Position numbers and translations under genes: made by a program. The notes beneath the pieces were generated by a model, which was not told where the DNA came from, searched no databases, and worked only from the letters and a program-made list of their open reading frames with translations. From positions 237 through 57,010 of the forward strand of contig JABDDJ010000002.1 of the NCBI GenBank assembly GCA_013287645.1: DNA of 56,774 nucleotides, read 5' to 3'. This DNA comes from Chlamydiota bacterium (lineage in GTDB: Bacteria; Chlamydiota; Chlamydiia; Chlamydiales; JABDDJ01). Of the stretch, positions 1 through 7,793 are shown piece after piece; the stretch's first letter is position 1, and each line of letters opens with the position of its first letter.

Positions 1-12
1 AGATAAATTTTA

Positions 13-38
13 TCTTTGCGCCTTTTGCGTTTAAATTA
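13..38. repeat. Half of a family A palindromic repeat
   Basis: The sequence TTTGCGCCTTTTGCGTTTAA matches the right arm of the CGCAAAG-type palindromes found at 2543, 6912, 26511 and 39067. The matching left arm would lie before the window. It sits just past the end of the leftward gene that follows. Confidence 0.6.
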
Positions 39-54
39 TGCGCTCTCTCAATTT

Positions 55-831
55 TTAGTAATTACGGTTGATAGAGAAGAAGAGCTGATGGAGGCTTTCA
101 CGCATCTTCGCGACAATTTGACTAGCTGCTCTTTGCGCTTCATCGGAACGACGTGACTGACTGCTGTTCTCGTTACCTTTCTGCATAGTAATTTCTTTAG
201 TTACATTCAGATAGGTTACTCTTGAACCGCCCATCGCCTCGTTAAAAGTCTCTCCTACATGCAGCGCTTGACCGATACCGAGGATTGCCTGACCATATTT
301 CACAATGTCTTTTGAACCCTTATACACTCCGCCAATAGTTGAAAGAGATCCTGCAATCATGACTCCTGCAGAAATACAAGCCCAAACTAATTTTCTTGTA
401 TTTTTTTGCTCTTCACTAATTTGATCTCTTAACTTGACGACATTAACATCGGCGAATTCGAGAAGTGATTGTGAGTTCACTCCATCTTTTCTCATGGTTA
501 TCATGATGAAAATTTGAGCATCTTGGGACATTCTATCGTAGTCACCTACAGTATTATTTTCGATGCATTCGGCAAGTTTATTTTTCATAATTTCCATAAG
601 AGCATCGAGCTCTTCACGCACAGTCACTGAAACGAATCTAGCAACCTCTCTCATCTCCTCTTTTTCATCCGGAGATTTGTCTTCAATGCTATGTTCAACT
701 TCACCGCGTTTGTTTTTAAAGACTTTTACCTTTATCTTTACTTCGGGGGGTGGAGTTGGATCGTCATAACTGACGGCATTCTGCTGAAAAACCTTTGTAT
801 CGTCATAACTGAGGGGATCTGCTGCTGACAT
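55..831 (-). CDS. Putative type III secretion translocator-like membrane protein (third gene of operon)
   Basis: A 258-residue protein of unknown exact function. It has a charged, coiled N-terminal half. A hydrophobic glycine-rich segment follows at about residues 149-195 (motif AGVMIAGSLSTIGGVYKGS), and a polar helical tail ends in a short amphipathic stretch. This layout, in a row with two other small helical proteins, resembles CopD/YopD-type translocators or membrane-inserted type III substrates, but no diagnostic motif was seen. The start is supported by AGGAG upstream of the ATG. It lies 14 nt after the 306-residue gene, so the three are probably co-transcribed leftward. It could equally be a lineage-specific inclusion-membrane or secreted protein. 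The product is recognised by architecture only. Confidence 0.5.
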   Translation of the reverse strand: MSAADPLSYDDTKVFQQNAVSYDDPTPPPEVKIKVKVFKNKRGEVEHSIEDKSPDEKEEMREVARFVSVTVREELDALMEIMKNKLAECIENNTVGDYDRMSQDAQIFIMITMRKDGVNSQSLLEFADVNVVKLRDQISEEQKNTRKLVWACISAGVMIAGSLSTIGGVYKGSKDIVKYGQAILGIGQALHVGETFNEAMGGSRVTYLNVTKEITMQKGNENSSQSRRSDEAQRAASQIVAKMRESLHQLFFSINRNY

Positions 832-845
832 AATATTATCTCCTA

Positions 846-1766
846 TTAATTTTTGCGCAGAGCGTAAAGTATCGTCTCTGCCATTAACGCTGCAACTTCG
901 ATCAACCTGTTACGGTCATCACTGAGAAGGTCGACGATGGTCTGCAACTTACGTGTATTAATTTCTACATGGTTTGTATTCAACTGTCGGTCAGTACTCA
1001 TAGACTGGATGGTGGATTTATGACCTTCAGCGACATAATCAATACCTGCTTTTGTACCTACCCCTACGGCCTCAATTCCTGCTGCGGAGTAAGTGATTGC
1101 TTGAACGGCTAAAAGGGATGTTCCTGCTGTATAAAACGCGGCCACGACACCGGCAGCAAATATGATTGTCATTCCTGCATTGAAATAACCGAGTGTTGTT
1201 GAGGCTTCTGACATGGGGCCTAACTGAGTACTTACCTTATTAATGATATCTATGGCATCTTTATTGCGATCTAACATATCTGCTTGAGAAAGTGTCCTGC
1301 TGACCATATCTTGTTGATTGAGGTCGATTTGGCGCAGGCTTGAGTTCTTGAGCATCCAGAGCATGGCTAGATCAGTTGGCTTGCGTTCCGAGATCTCTCT
1401 TTCAGCATCTTTTGAGGCGTCTTCCATATTTCTCTGCATGATATTGAGTTCATGGATGATCTTTCTCAGATGAGTTTTATCGATAGGTTGTAAAGCTTTT
1501 TCTTCACTCGGTCCGAATAGATAGTTCCAGAAGCTCACTGCGGAGTTGATTATCCAGCCGCCCCAAGATTGTGACTGCTCATCAGAAGACTGTTTTTGAT
1601 TTTTGGATTGGTCCATACTTGTCTGAGTATCACGATAGCGTTTCTCAAACTCATCATCGAGAGTGTGAGCTTGAGCCTCTCTATACTCGGCTAGCTGTCG
1701 AGAGAGCTCTAGAACTATCTGGGAAGGGCTTCCACCCTTTATAGATGCTATGTCGTTTTCAGCCAT
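846..1766 (-). CDS. Putative type III secretion translocator-like membrane protein (second gene of operon)
   Basis: A 306-residue protein. The N-terminal third is polar and predicted helical. A short aromatic segment around residue 75 (SFWNYLFGP) is followed by a long coiled region. A hydrophobic stretch rich in Ala, Gly and Thr lies at about residues 195-245 (AAGVVAAFYTAGTSLLAVQA). A final amphipathic helix ends ETILYALRKN. One or two central membrane segments between coiled regions is the layout of SctE/YopB/CopB-type translocators, although this protein is shorter than CopB. AAGGAATAGGCC precedes the ATG. It sits 10 nt after the 181-residue gene and 14 nt before the 258-residue gene. Function is an inference from architecture and context. 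Confidence 0.5.
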   Translation of the reverse strand: MAENDIASIKGGSPSQIVLELSRQLAEYREAQAHTLDDEFEKRYRDTQTSMDQSKNQKQSSDEQSQSWGGWIINSAVSFWNYLFGPSEEKALQPIDKTHLRKIIHELNIMQRNMEDASKDAEREISERKPTDLAMLWMLKNSSLRQIDLNQQDMVSRTLSQADMLDRNKDAIDIINKVSTQLGPMSEASTTLGYFNAGMTIIFAAGVVAAFYTAGTSLLAVQAITYSAAGIEAVGVGTKAGIDYVAEGHKSTIQSMSTDRQLNTNHVEINTRKLQTIVDLLSDDRNRLIEVAALMAETILYALRKN

Positions 1767-1776
1767 GGCCTATTCC

Positions 1777-2322
1777 TTAACGGTTAATATCAATCCTTGA
1801 AGTGAACTTGCGCTTAATTTCGTCGAGAGTCTTCAAGTGTGTACGCATCCACTGGTAGGATTCGTGTAGCTCATAGTTAAGATTTTGCAATTTATGCATA
1901 TGCAATTCAATCATGGTGTTTTCGTCATCGACAGTCATGCGGATGCTACCGACCAGCTGATCGCGCTGGTTAACGTTGAGTTTATTATTTTTTGTTTGAG
2001 GGATTTTAATGCCGAGTTCAGAAGCGCGCTTAAGCATGGCTTGGAGTTCTTCGTTAGCGCCTAGGTCTAGCTCACCCTTGTCTGTTGATGCAGCTGTGAT
2101 GGCGGAAATAAGCTTATGCATGAAGGCGACTTCATCTTGCCTTTTTGTCAGGGCGGCATATTCTTTGATAGAATCGAGACGGATGCGGTTAAGGTTGGTA
2201 TTGTGGATGTCGGTAAAGAGACTTTCGATAGAGGGGAGGTTATCTTTGGGGAAGTGTGCCCAGCGCTCTATTTTTTTTACTTTCTCTTCATCTTGAAGAA
2301 CTTCATTAGGCCCAGTAGACAT
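1777..2322 (-). CDS. Small coiled hypothetical protein, first gene of translocator-like operon
   Basis: A 181-residue soluble, highly charged, predicted helical protein without signal peptide or membrane segment. No family was recognised. It is the promoter-proximal gene of the leftward three-gene operon, with a strong AAGGAG six nucleotides before the ATG and a well-formed promoter at 2398-2426. In other type III translocator operons the first positions are often taken by a chaperone or small accessory protein, but this one lacks visible TPR motifs of LcrH/SycD chaperones. A chaperone, secreted partner or regulator are all possible. Confidence 0.55.
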   Translation of the reverse strand: MSTGPNEVLQDEEKVKKIERWAHFPKDNLPSIESLFTDIHNTNLNRIRLDSIKEYAALTKRQDEVAFMHKLISAITAASTDKGELDLGANEELQAMLKRASELGIKIPQTKNNKLNVNQRDQLVGSIRMTVDDENTMIELHMHKLQNLNYELHESYQWMRTHLKTLDEIKRKFTSRIDINR

Positions 2323-2342
2323 AAGGCTTTACTCCTTGGTAC

Positions 2343-2399
2343 ATCTTAACATGTGTAAATACTTATTTAACACCATTAATATTAATTTCATGTTAAGAT
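2343..2399. promoter_or_regulatory. Perfect 11-bp inverted repeat around leader of translocator-like operon
   Basis: ATCTTAACATG at 2343-2353 and its exact reverse complement CATGTTAAGAT at 2389-2399 are separated by 35 nt. The distal arm overlaps the -10 box and predicted start site of the leftward promoter; the proximal arm lies in the untranslated leader. This placement fits an operator for a dimeric or looping repressor, although no binding protein can be named. Confidence 0.5.
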
Positions 2400-2426
2400 T
2401 ATAATAAATTCTAATATAAATACCAA
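2398..2426 (-). promoter_or_regulatory. Sigma-70-type promoter of the translocator-like operon
   Basis: On the minus strand TTGGTA (2426-2421) is followed after 17 nt by TATAAT (2403-2398), a near-consensus promoter for the major sigma factor (sigma-66 in chlamydiae). The predicted start is near 2391, giving a leader of about 70 nt before the ATG at 2322. Confidence 0.65.
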
Positions 2427-2542
2427 TTTTTTACACTAAAATAGTTTTTCTTTGGATTTTTTTGGGTTTTTCTTTAAGATTTTTACCACTGAGCTAATGA
2501 GATCAGTGAGAAGTTATGAGATTAGAGAAAACCTTAATTTAA

Positions 2543-2642
2543 ATTTTAACCGCAAAGCCGCAGAGAGCGCAAAGATAACGCAGAGGTTAAAGAAAATACC
2601 TCTGCGTAATCTTTGCGCTCTCTGCGGCTTTGCGGTTAAAAT
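2543..2642. repeat. Family A palindromic repeat
   Basis: Two arms of about 45 nt are nearly perfect reverse complements with a single internal mismatch. They are made of short units such as CGCAAAG, CGCAGAG and GCGCAAAG, and the termini contain TTAA. It separates the leftward translocator-like operon from the rightward symporter gene and would form a large hairpin in RNA. Together with the promoter and operator at 2343-2426 it fills the 335-nt gap between 2322 and 2658; no other gene was seen there. Confidence 0.85.
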
Positions 2643-2657
2643 TAATAGGAAAGTTAT

Positions 2658-4001
2658 ATGACACGTGCGAGTTGGGGTTCGCGTATTGGTTTTATTGTTG
2701 CTGCGGCAGGATCGGCCATTGGATTGGCCAATATCTGGCGTTTCCCCTACATAGTAGGGCATTTTGGTGGAGCTGCGTTTATTCTTGTTTATCTTCTCTT
2801 TTTGATGTTGGTGGGAGTTCCTGTTTTTATTGCGGAAGTCTTGGTGGGTAGAACTGCCCAAGCGAGTCCTAGCGGAGCGTTTGAGAAGATTGGTGGCAAT
2901 AAGCTCTGGGGGTTGGCTGGAAAGGGGACTATTCTGACAGGATTGATCGTCAGTGCTTTTTACAGTGTGGTTTCGGGCTGGATTATCGGCTATCTGATCA
3001 TGGCGGTTGAGGGCACAGTGACCACGTTACATACCACAGCATTGGCAGCACAGCACTTTAACGCAATGATTGCGCATCCTTGGTGGGCGGTTTCGAACCA
3101 TGCGATATTTATGTTGATTAGCACATCGATTTTGTATTTTGGTGTGCGTGGGGGAATCGAAAAGGCAAATAAAATTTTTCTTCCTACACTGTTTATTGTG
3201 TTAATCCTTCTTTTAATTCAGGGTTTAATGTTACCTGGTGCAGAAAATGCATTAAAATTTTTACTTCATCCTAATTGGAGCGCATTAACTCCAGGCGCCT
3301 TGATCACAGCGATGGGACATGCCTTCTTTACGTTGAGTTTGGGGCAGGGCACGATGGTGACATATGGAAGTTATATTCCTCAAAATGAAAGTATTATTAA
3401 GGCTTGCACTCCACCAGTAATCATGGACACTATAGTCTCACTTTTAGCTGCTGTGGTTGTATTCACCATAGTATTCGGATCGGGTTATGAGCCTAATGCC
3501 GGCCCAGGGCTTATATTCCATACTTTACCGACCGTCTTTAGTCAGCTTTCAGGGGGGTATGGGCTAGCAATACTGTTTTTTCTATTGGTTTTTTCGGCAG
3601 CATTGACTTCTCAGATCTCCGCCATGGAACCAACCATTGCCTATTTAATGGAAAGCTGGAACTGGTCGCGTCACTCGGCGACGATTCTTTGTGGGACAAC
3701 GGCTTTTGTGCTGGGAATTCCCTGCGCTTTAGCGGCTGGTCTATTAAGCAATGTCCGCATTTTTGACATGGATATTTTGGATGCGGTTAGCACGTTTACC
3801 AGCGATGTTTTGATTCCAGCGGGTGGATTCTTCGCCGTAGTTCTTGTAGGATACCGATGGGGTTACCCCGGAGCAATGCGAGCTCTTCTCCCAGAGGGCG
3901 GAGCGAGTTGGTTAAAAGGATATTTTTGGTTTTGCTTTAAAATCACTGCACCGCTTTTAATGATTATAGTTTTTCTTGATGCACTAGGAGTCTTCCGTTA
4001 A
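2658..4001 (+). CDS. Sodium:neurotransmitter symporter (NSS/SNF) family transporter
   Basis: A 447-residue polytopic inner-membrane protein with about eleven to twelve hydrophobic segments. The N-terminus carries the family signature: WGSRIGFIVAAAGSAIGLAN followed by IWRFPY (residues 6-31), which forms the sodium and substrate site in LeuT-like proteins. Family members import amino acids or related solutes with sodium, so import of an amino acid from the host is the likely role. Substrate cannot be assigned from sequence. The length is typical of bacterial NSS proteins. AGGA lies upstream of the ATG, immediately after a family A palindrome. The gene is 4 nt from ruvB, so the two may be co-transcribed although functionally unrelated. 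Confidence 0.9.
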   Translation: MTRASWGSRIGFIVAAAGSAIGLANIWRFPYIVGHFGGAAFILVYLLFLMLVGVPVFIAEVLVGRTAQASPSGAFEKIGGNKLWGLAGKGTILTGLIVSAFYSVVSGWIIGYLIMAVEGTVTTLHTTALAAQHFNAMIAHPWWAVSNHAIFMLISTSILYFGVRGGIEKANKIFLPTLFIVLILLLIQGLMLPGAENALKFLLHPNWSALTPGALITAMGHAFFTLSLGQGTMVTYGSYIPQNESIIKACTPPVIMDTIVSLLAAVVVFTIVFGSGYEPNAGPGLIFHTLPTVFSQLSGGYGLAILFFLLVFSAALTSQISAMEPTIAYLMESWNWSRHSATILCGTTAFVLGIPCALAAGLLSNVRIFDMDILDAVSTFTSDVLIPAGGFFAVVLVGYRWGYPGAMRALLPEGGASWLKGYFWFCFKITAPLLMIIVFLDALGVFR

Positions 4002-4005
4002 TTCT

Positions 4006-5001
4006 ATGACTAAAAGTTTTATTGAATCGTCATTAGCTCAACCAGATCTTAGTTTTGAGACGCCTATTAGACCGGAAAGATTGGCCGATTTTACAGGGCA
4101 ATCAGCTGCTAAGGAGCGTCTTGAGGTCTTGATCGCTGCTGCCAAGCACCGGGAAGAGGTACTGGGGCATTGCCTCCTATGCGGACCGCCGGGTTTAGGC
4201 AAAACAACACTGGCTTACATTATTGCAAAGACGATGGGGACAAATTTGGTTGTTACCTCTGGGCCAGCGATTGATAAGGCGGGTGATTTGGCAGGGATGT
4301 TAACCAAACTGCAGACTGGCGATGTGCTATTCATCGATGAAATTCATCGGATGAGTAGAACAGTAGAAGAGTACCTTTATCCGGCCATGGAAGATTTCTA
4401 TTTGGATGTCGTCATTGACAGCGGGCCAAATGCGACTAGTGTTCGGCTCAAACTCAATCCCTTTACTCTAGTAGGAGCCACTACTCGTGTTGGAGCACTG
4501 ACAGCGCCATTAAGGAGTCGATTTTTATTGCAATGTCGTTTAGAGTACTATCAACCCGATGAATTACAAAAAATTATTTTACGCACTGCAGCTCTATTGC
4601 GCACATCGATTGTGAATGAGGCTGCATGGGAGATTGCACGACGATCGAGAGGTACACCACGCATAGCCAATAACCTATTCCGTTGGGTTAGGGACTATGC
4701 CACAGTGCATTGTGGAGGGAGTGTTGACCTTGACACAGCCCTTAAGGCGCTCGATATGATCGCCATTGACCAGCTAGGCCTCGATCAGATGGATACGCGT
4801 ATTTTAGAGGTCATGCTTGATTTATATAATGGAGGTCCTGTAGGCCTGACAGCTATTGCAGCAGCAGTAGGAGAGGATGCAGAGACTTTAGAAGAGGTAT
4901 ACGAACCATTTCTCATTTTACAAGGGCTAATCCGCCGAACGCCGCGTGGAAGGGAAATGACAGCAGCAGCTTACACACACTTAAATAGGAATACACCATG
5001 A
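4006..5001 (+). CDS. ruvB: Holliday junction branch migration ATPase RuvB
   Basis: A 331-residue AAA+ motor that with RuvA drives branch migration of Holliday junctions in recombinational repair. Walker A is GPPGLGKTT (residues 60-68), Walker B is the DEIH box (111-114), and the sensor region GATTRVGALTAPLRSRF is at about 157-173. A C-terminal winged-helix DNA-binding domain follows, with GGPVGLTAIA. Length and motif order are those of RuvB. The stop overlaps the start of the SpoIID-like gene by 4 nt (ATGA), so translation is probably coupled. Confidence 0.97.
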   Translation: MTKSFIESSLAQPDLSFETPIRPERLADFTGQSAAKERLEVLIAAAKHREEVLGHCLLCGPPGLGKTTLAYIIAKTMGTNLVVTSGPAIDKAGDLAGMLTKLQTGDVLFIDEIHRMSRTVEEYLYPAMEDFYLDVVIDSGPNATSVRLKLNPFTLVGATTRVGALTAPLRSRFLLQCRLEYYQPDELQKIILRTAALLRTSIVNEAAWEIARRSRGTPRIANNLFRWVRDYATVHCGGSVDLDTALKALDMIAIDQLGLDQMDTRILEVMLDLYNGGPVGLTAIAAAVGEDAETLEEVYEPFLILQGLIRRTPRGREMTAAAYTHLNRNTP

Positions 5002-5846
5002 GACTTTGTAAACTACTTTTAGGAGCTGTCGTGATGAGTGCGGCTGCTCTACAGCCTGTTGAGGCTGGGGTACTCGATTCGATTAAAGGCTTCTTTTGGA
5101 AAGAAGAGGCGCCTCCACCATCAATTAAAATTTTAATTTTACACGACCAAGCCGGTGCCATGATTGACCTCAAAGGCAAATACCAGGCCTACAACCCACA
5201 TAATATGGAGCGCATAACCAAAAGCGCTGTTGGCAAACGCCAATACCTCACAGGCCTCACAAGCGGCATCAAATGGGGCGAAGAATTTCCAGGTGTCCAT
5301 CAGCTACTTATTGTTCCCGATGATCCAAACACGATTACCATGATTGACGGCAAGCCGTATAAAGGGTCTCTTTATGTCTATGACATTGGCAGCTCGATTA
5401 GTATCGTGAATGAACTTCCCATCGAAGACTATCTCATGGCCATATTGACGCCCAATTACAATGAAGAGCTACCCCATGAAGCTTTAGCCGCCATTGCTAT
5501 CGCCGCTCGCACTCAGGCTCTTTATAATACCAAAAATCCTAAGAATACCTACTGGACTGTAGATGGCCGTAAAGTAGGCTACGAAGGATTAGGAACCGTT
5601 AGACCAGGCGCTGTCGCACAAGCCATCAATACCACCAAAAACATGGTGTTGAGCAAGACAGGCATTTATGAAGGCGTAACACCCTTTCCTGCACAATGGG
5701 GCACACCGACTAGCGCTAAGAGCGACGAGGCAGTTCCATCGCGCATCACACTATTCGATGTAGAGGCCATGGCGAAAAAAGGAAGCAATGCCGCTCAAAT
5801 TTTGGCAAAGGCGTTTCCTAATTCCGTAGTGATACTCGCCAATTAA
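4998..5846 (+). CDS. SpoIID/LytB-domain protein (peptidoglycan-cleaving enzyme homologue)
   Basis: A 282-residue exported protein. An N-terminal signal peptide (MRLCKLLLGAVVMSAAAL...VEA) is followed by a SpoIID-type domain. The family core is seen at about residues 136-175: the ELPIEDYL motif, then ELPHEALAAIAIAARTQAL. SpoIID is a lytic transglycosylase acting on peptidoglycan glycan strands with denuded stem peptides. Chlamydial homologues have been linked to remodelling of the septal peptidoglycan ring; that role here is inferred. The start codon overlaps the ruvB stop. queA follows after 12 nt. Confidence 0.8.
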   Translation: MRLCKLLLGAVVMSAAALQPVEAGVLDSIKGFFWKEEAPPPSIKILILHDQAGAMIDLKGKYQAYNPHNMERITKSAVGKRQYLTGLTSGIKWGEEFPGVHQLLIVPDDPNTITMIDGKPYKGSLYVYDIGSSISIVNELPIEDYLMAILTPNYNEELPHEALAAIAIAARTQALYNTKNPKNTYWTVDGRKVGYEGLGTVRPGAVAQAINTTKNMVLSKTGIYEGVTPFPAQWGTPTSAKSDEAVPSRITLFDVEAMAKKGSNAAQILAKAFPNSVVILAN

Positions 5847-5858
5847 TTAGAGGACTGA

Positions 5859-6908
5859 ATGTTGCAAGGATGCACTGATAAGCTGACCCAGTTGTCGGCC
5901 TACGACTTCGATTTGCCAAAAGAGCTAATTGCTCAAGAGCCGCTTTTGCAGAGAGATCAGGCCAGGCTCCTCGTTGTCAATAGGCAGACCGGAAGCATCA
6001 CTGATGCAATGATTACCGATCTGCCTAGCCTTATGCGTCCAAAGGACCAGCTTGTCTTTAACGATACTAAGGTCATGCCTGCCCGCCTGAAAGGCACTAG
6101 AGAAACAGGGGGGCAGGTAGAAATCCTCCTTCATACACCCTGCAAAGATGGAACTTGGTGGGCGCTGACACGCCCTGCCAGAAAAATCAAGTCAGGCCAG
6201 ACTATTTTTATAGCGCCAGATTTATCCATAAAAATTCTTGAAGAGGGAGAGGTGGGCCAGCGCCGCGTCGAATTATTACATCAAGGTTCTCTAGAGCAAC
6301 TCCTAGAGGCGCATGGACAAGTCCCGCTACCACTTTATATCCGCCGCCCCGTTCAAAAAGAGGATCGTGAACGCTACCAAACAGTCTATGCGACAGTTCC
6401 TGGAGCAGCAGCAGCCCCCACAGCGGGACTCCATTTTACAAAACCCCTTTTAGAAACTCTCGATGCAATGCAAGTGTCACGCATCCATGTCACTCTGCAC
6501 GTAGGTTTGGAGACCTTTTTACCCGTCCGCGAAGAAGATATCCGCCTCCATCCCATGCATTTGGAGCGCTGCATGATCGATCCAAACGCAGCATTGCAAC
6601 TCAATTCTTTAGTTGATGGGGCGAGGCGCATTTGCGTCGGAACAACAAGCGTACGCACACTCGAATCTATGGTAACTTCAAACGGGAGCTTTACACCAGG
6701 AGAGAATGGTACACGGCTATTTATCTATCCTGGCTATACATTCAAAGCCGTCGACGCCTTATTAACCAATTTTCATGTCCCTAAATCTACTTTATTGATG
6801 CTTGTTTCCGCATTCGCAGGATACGATCTCATCCGTGCAGCCTATGCCCATGCTATCGAAAAGCAGTACCGCTTCTTTTCGTATGGCGATGCGATGCTGA
6901 TCGTTTAA
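5859..6908 (+). CDS. queA: S-adenosylmethionine:tRNA ribosyltransferase-isomerase (queuosine synthesis)
   Basis: A 349-residue QueA. It transfers and isomerises the ribosyl group of S-adenosylmethionine onto 7-aminomethyl-7-deazaguanine in tRNA, giving epoxyqueuosine. Family signatures are the N-terminal YDFDLPKELIAQEPL, then VFNDTKVMPARL, APTAGLHFT, HVTLHVGLETF and the C-terminal LLTNFHVPKSTLLMLVSAFAG. AGAGG lies 5 nt before the ATG. Length matches the family. It is the last gene of the rightward ruvB group; a family A palindrome follows and may act as an RNA 3' hairpin. Confidence 0.96.
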   Translation: MLQGCTDKLTQLSAYDFDLPKELIAQEPLLQRDQARLLVVNRQTGSITDAMITDLPSLMRPKDQLVFNDTKVMPARLKGTRETGGQVEILLHTPCKDGTWWALTRPARKIKSGQTIFIAPDLSIKILEEGEVGQRRVELLHQGSLEQLLEAHGQVPLPLYIRRPVQKEDRERYQTVYATVPGAAAAPTAGLHFTKPLLETLDAMQVSRIHVTLHVGLETFLPVREEDIRLHPMHLERCMIDPNAALQLNSLVDGARRICVGTTSVRTLESMVTSNGSFTPGENGTRLFIYPGYTFKAVDALLTNFHVPKSTLLMLVSAFAGYDLIRAAYAHAIEKQYRFFSYGDAMLIV

Positions 6909-6911
6909 TAG

Positions 6912-6992
6912 AAAATTAAACGCAAAGGCGCGAAGGCGCAAAGAAATTTTTTTTGTTATTCTTTGCGATTTTGCGCCTTTGCGTTTAATTTT
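6912..6992. repeat. Family A palindromic repeat after queA
   Basis: The arms AAAATTAAACGCAAAGGCGC... (6912-6946) and ...GCGCCTTTGCGTTTAATTTT (6959-6992) are near-perfect reverse complements around a T-rich loop. The arms consist of about 8-nt CGCAAAG-type units and end in TTAA. It lies between queA and the next gene and could also act as a transcription terminator or mRNA-stabilising hairpin. Confidence 0.85.
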
Positions 6993-7029
6993 ATTTTTAA
7001 TTATATAAGAAGAATATCGAAGGGAAATC

Positions 7030-7728
7030 ATGCGGATTCGCGTTATCTTTTTTGCTTTAATCATGCTTCTCATAACACCGTGGGCAGCCTCCTTTGCCGA
7101 TGAAGTTGCTATCGTGCACAATCGCGAAATCATGCGCCATGTACAACTTCTGCCTCATACAGGCGTGTTGATGCAAGATGAGCGACGCTTTGTCTATTTA
7201 AAGATTGATGATCAGTATTTGTATGACCTTTTTCCATTGATTAAAGATGAGGGATTTATCCTTCCAGCCTTCTTTCGGGATTGTGAAGGCATTGGAGCAC
7301 ATATAGCTGTGATGGATGCGGCAGAAACAAAAGGACTGCCAAAAATAACAGAACTCGGACAGTCATTTCCTTTTACACCCAAGTGTTTAGTAAAAGTCCA
7401 GGTCGGAAGAAAGATCTATCTTGTATTGCAGGTAGATTCACCAGAATTAAAACGGCTTAGAAAAAAGTATGGTTTACGCTGCTTGCCAAAAGGGCATCAA
7501 TTCCATATTACATTAGCTGTTAAGGATTTAGATAATCCACCTCCCTTTGGAGTTCCCCAAACTCCCCATCCTAGCCCAGAATGCAACTCCTGTGAAGCTC
7601 AGCATGTCTTTGACCACAAAAAGGTTTGCAATCTTCGAACCGAGATCATTCCTGTTATGCCCAACTGTTATGGGCCTACATTACCTCTAATTAGACGCCA
7701 ACCACCCTGCGGTCACTATTACGAATAG
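7030..7728 (+). CDS. Exported protein with 2H-phosphoesterase-like motifs
   Basis: A 232-residue protein with a clear signal peptide (residues 1-23, hydrophobic core VIFFALIMLLITPWAA, cleavage near SFA-DE). The mature part carries two histidine motifs, H91-I-A-V and H159-I-T-L, each at the end of a hydrophobic strand. This spacing is reminiscent of the paired HxT/S motifs of the 2H phosphoesterase superfamily; the first motif has Ala instead of Thr/Ser. The C-terminal 60 residues are Pro- and Cys-rich (CNSCEAQH, VCNLR, PPCGHYYE), suggesting disulphides or metal binding outside the cytoplasm. If active it would act on a cyclic or RNA-type phosphodiester in the periplasm or host. The assignment is a motif-level inference, not family recognition. 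Confidence 0.5.
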   Translation: MRIRVIFFALIMLLITPWAASFADEVAIVHNREIMRHVQLLPHTGVLMQDERRFVYLKIDDQYLYDLFPLIKDEGFILPAFFRDCEGIGAHIAVMDAAETKGLPKITELGQSFPFTPKCLVKVQVGRKIYLVLQVDSPELKRLRKKYGLRCLPKGHQFHITLAVKDLDNPPPFGVPQTPHPSPECNSCEAQHVFDHKKVCNLRTEIIPVMPNCYGPTLPLIRRQPPCGHYYE

Positions 7729-7757
7729 TTGACTTAAACATTATAGCTTGTTATTAT
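7729..7757 (+). promoter_or_regulatory. Sigma-70-type promoter before the 239-residue gene
   Basis: TTGACT (7729-7734), 17 nt, then TATTAT (7752-7757), close to consensus. The predicted start is near 7764, and AAGGA lies ahead of the ATG at 7794. The -35 box begins directly after the stop codon of the preceding gene, so that gene's end is tightly packed against it. Confidence 0.6.
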
Positions 7758-7793
7758 TTTTGAAAATTGTAATTAATAACAAGGATTTTAATA

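Noticed and set aside
2452..2661. Small plus-strand ORF before the symporter gene
   Set aside because: It is read through the family A palindrome and has no ribosome site or recognisable protein features.
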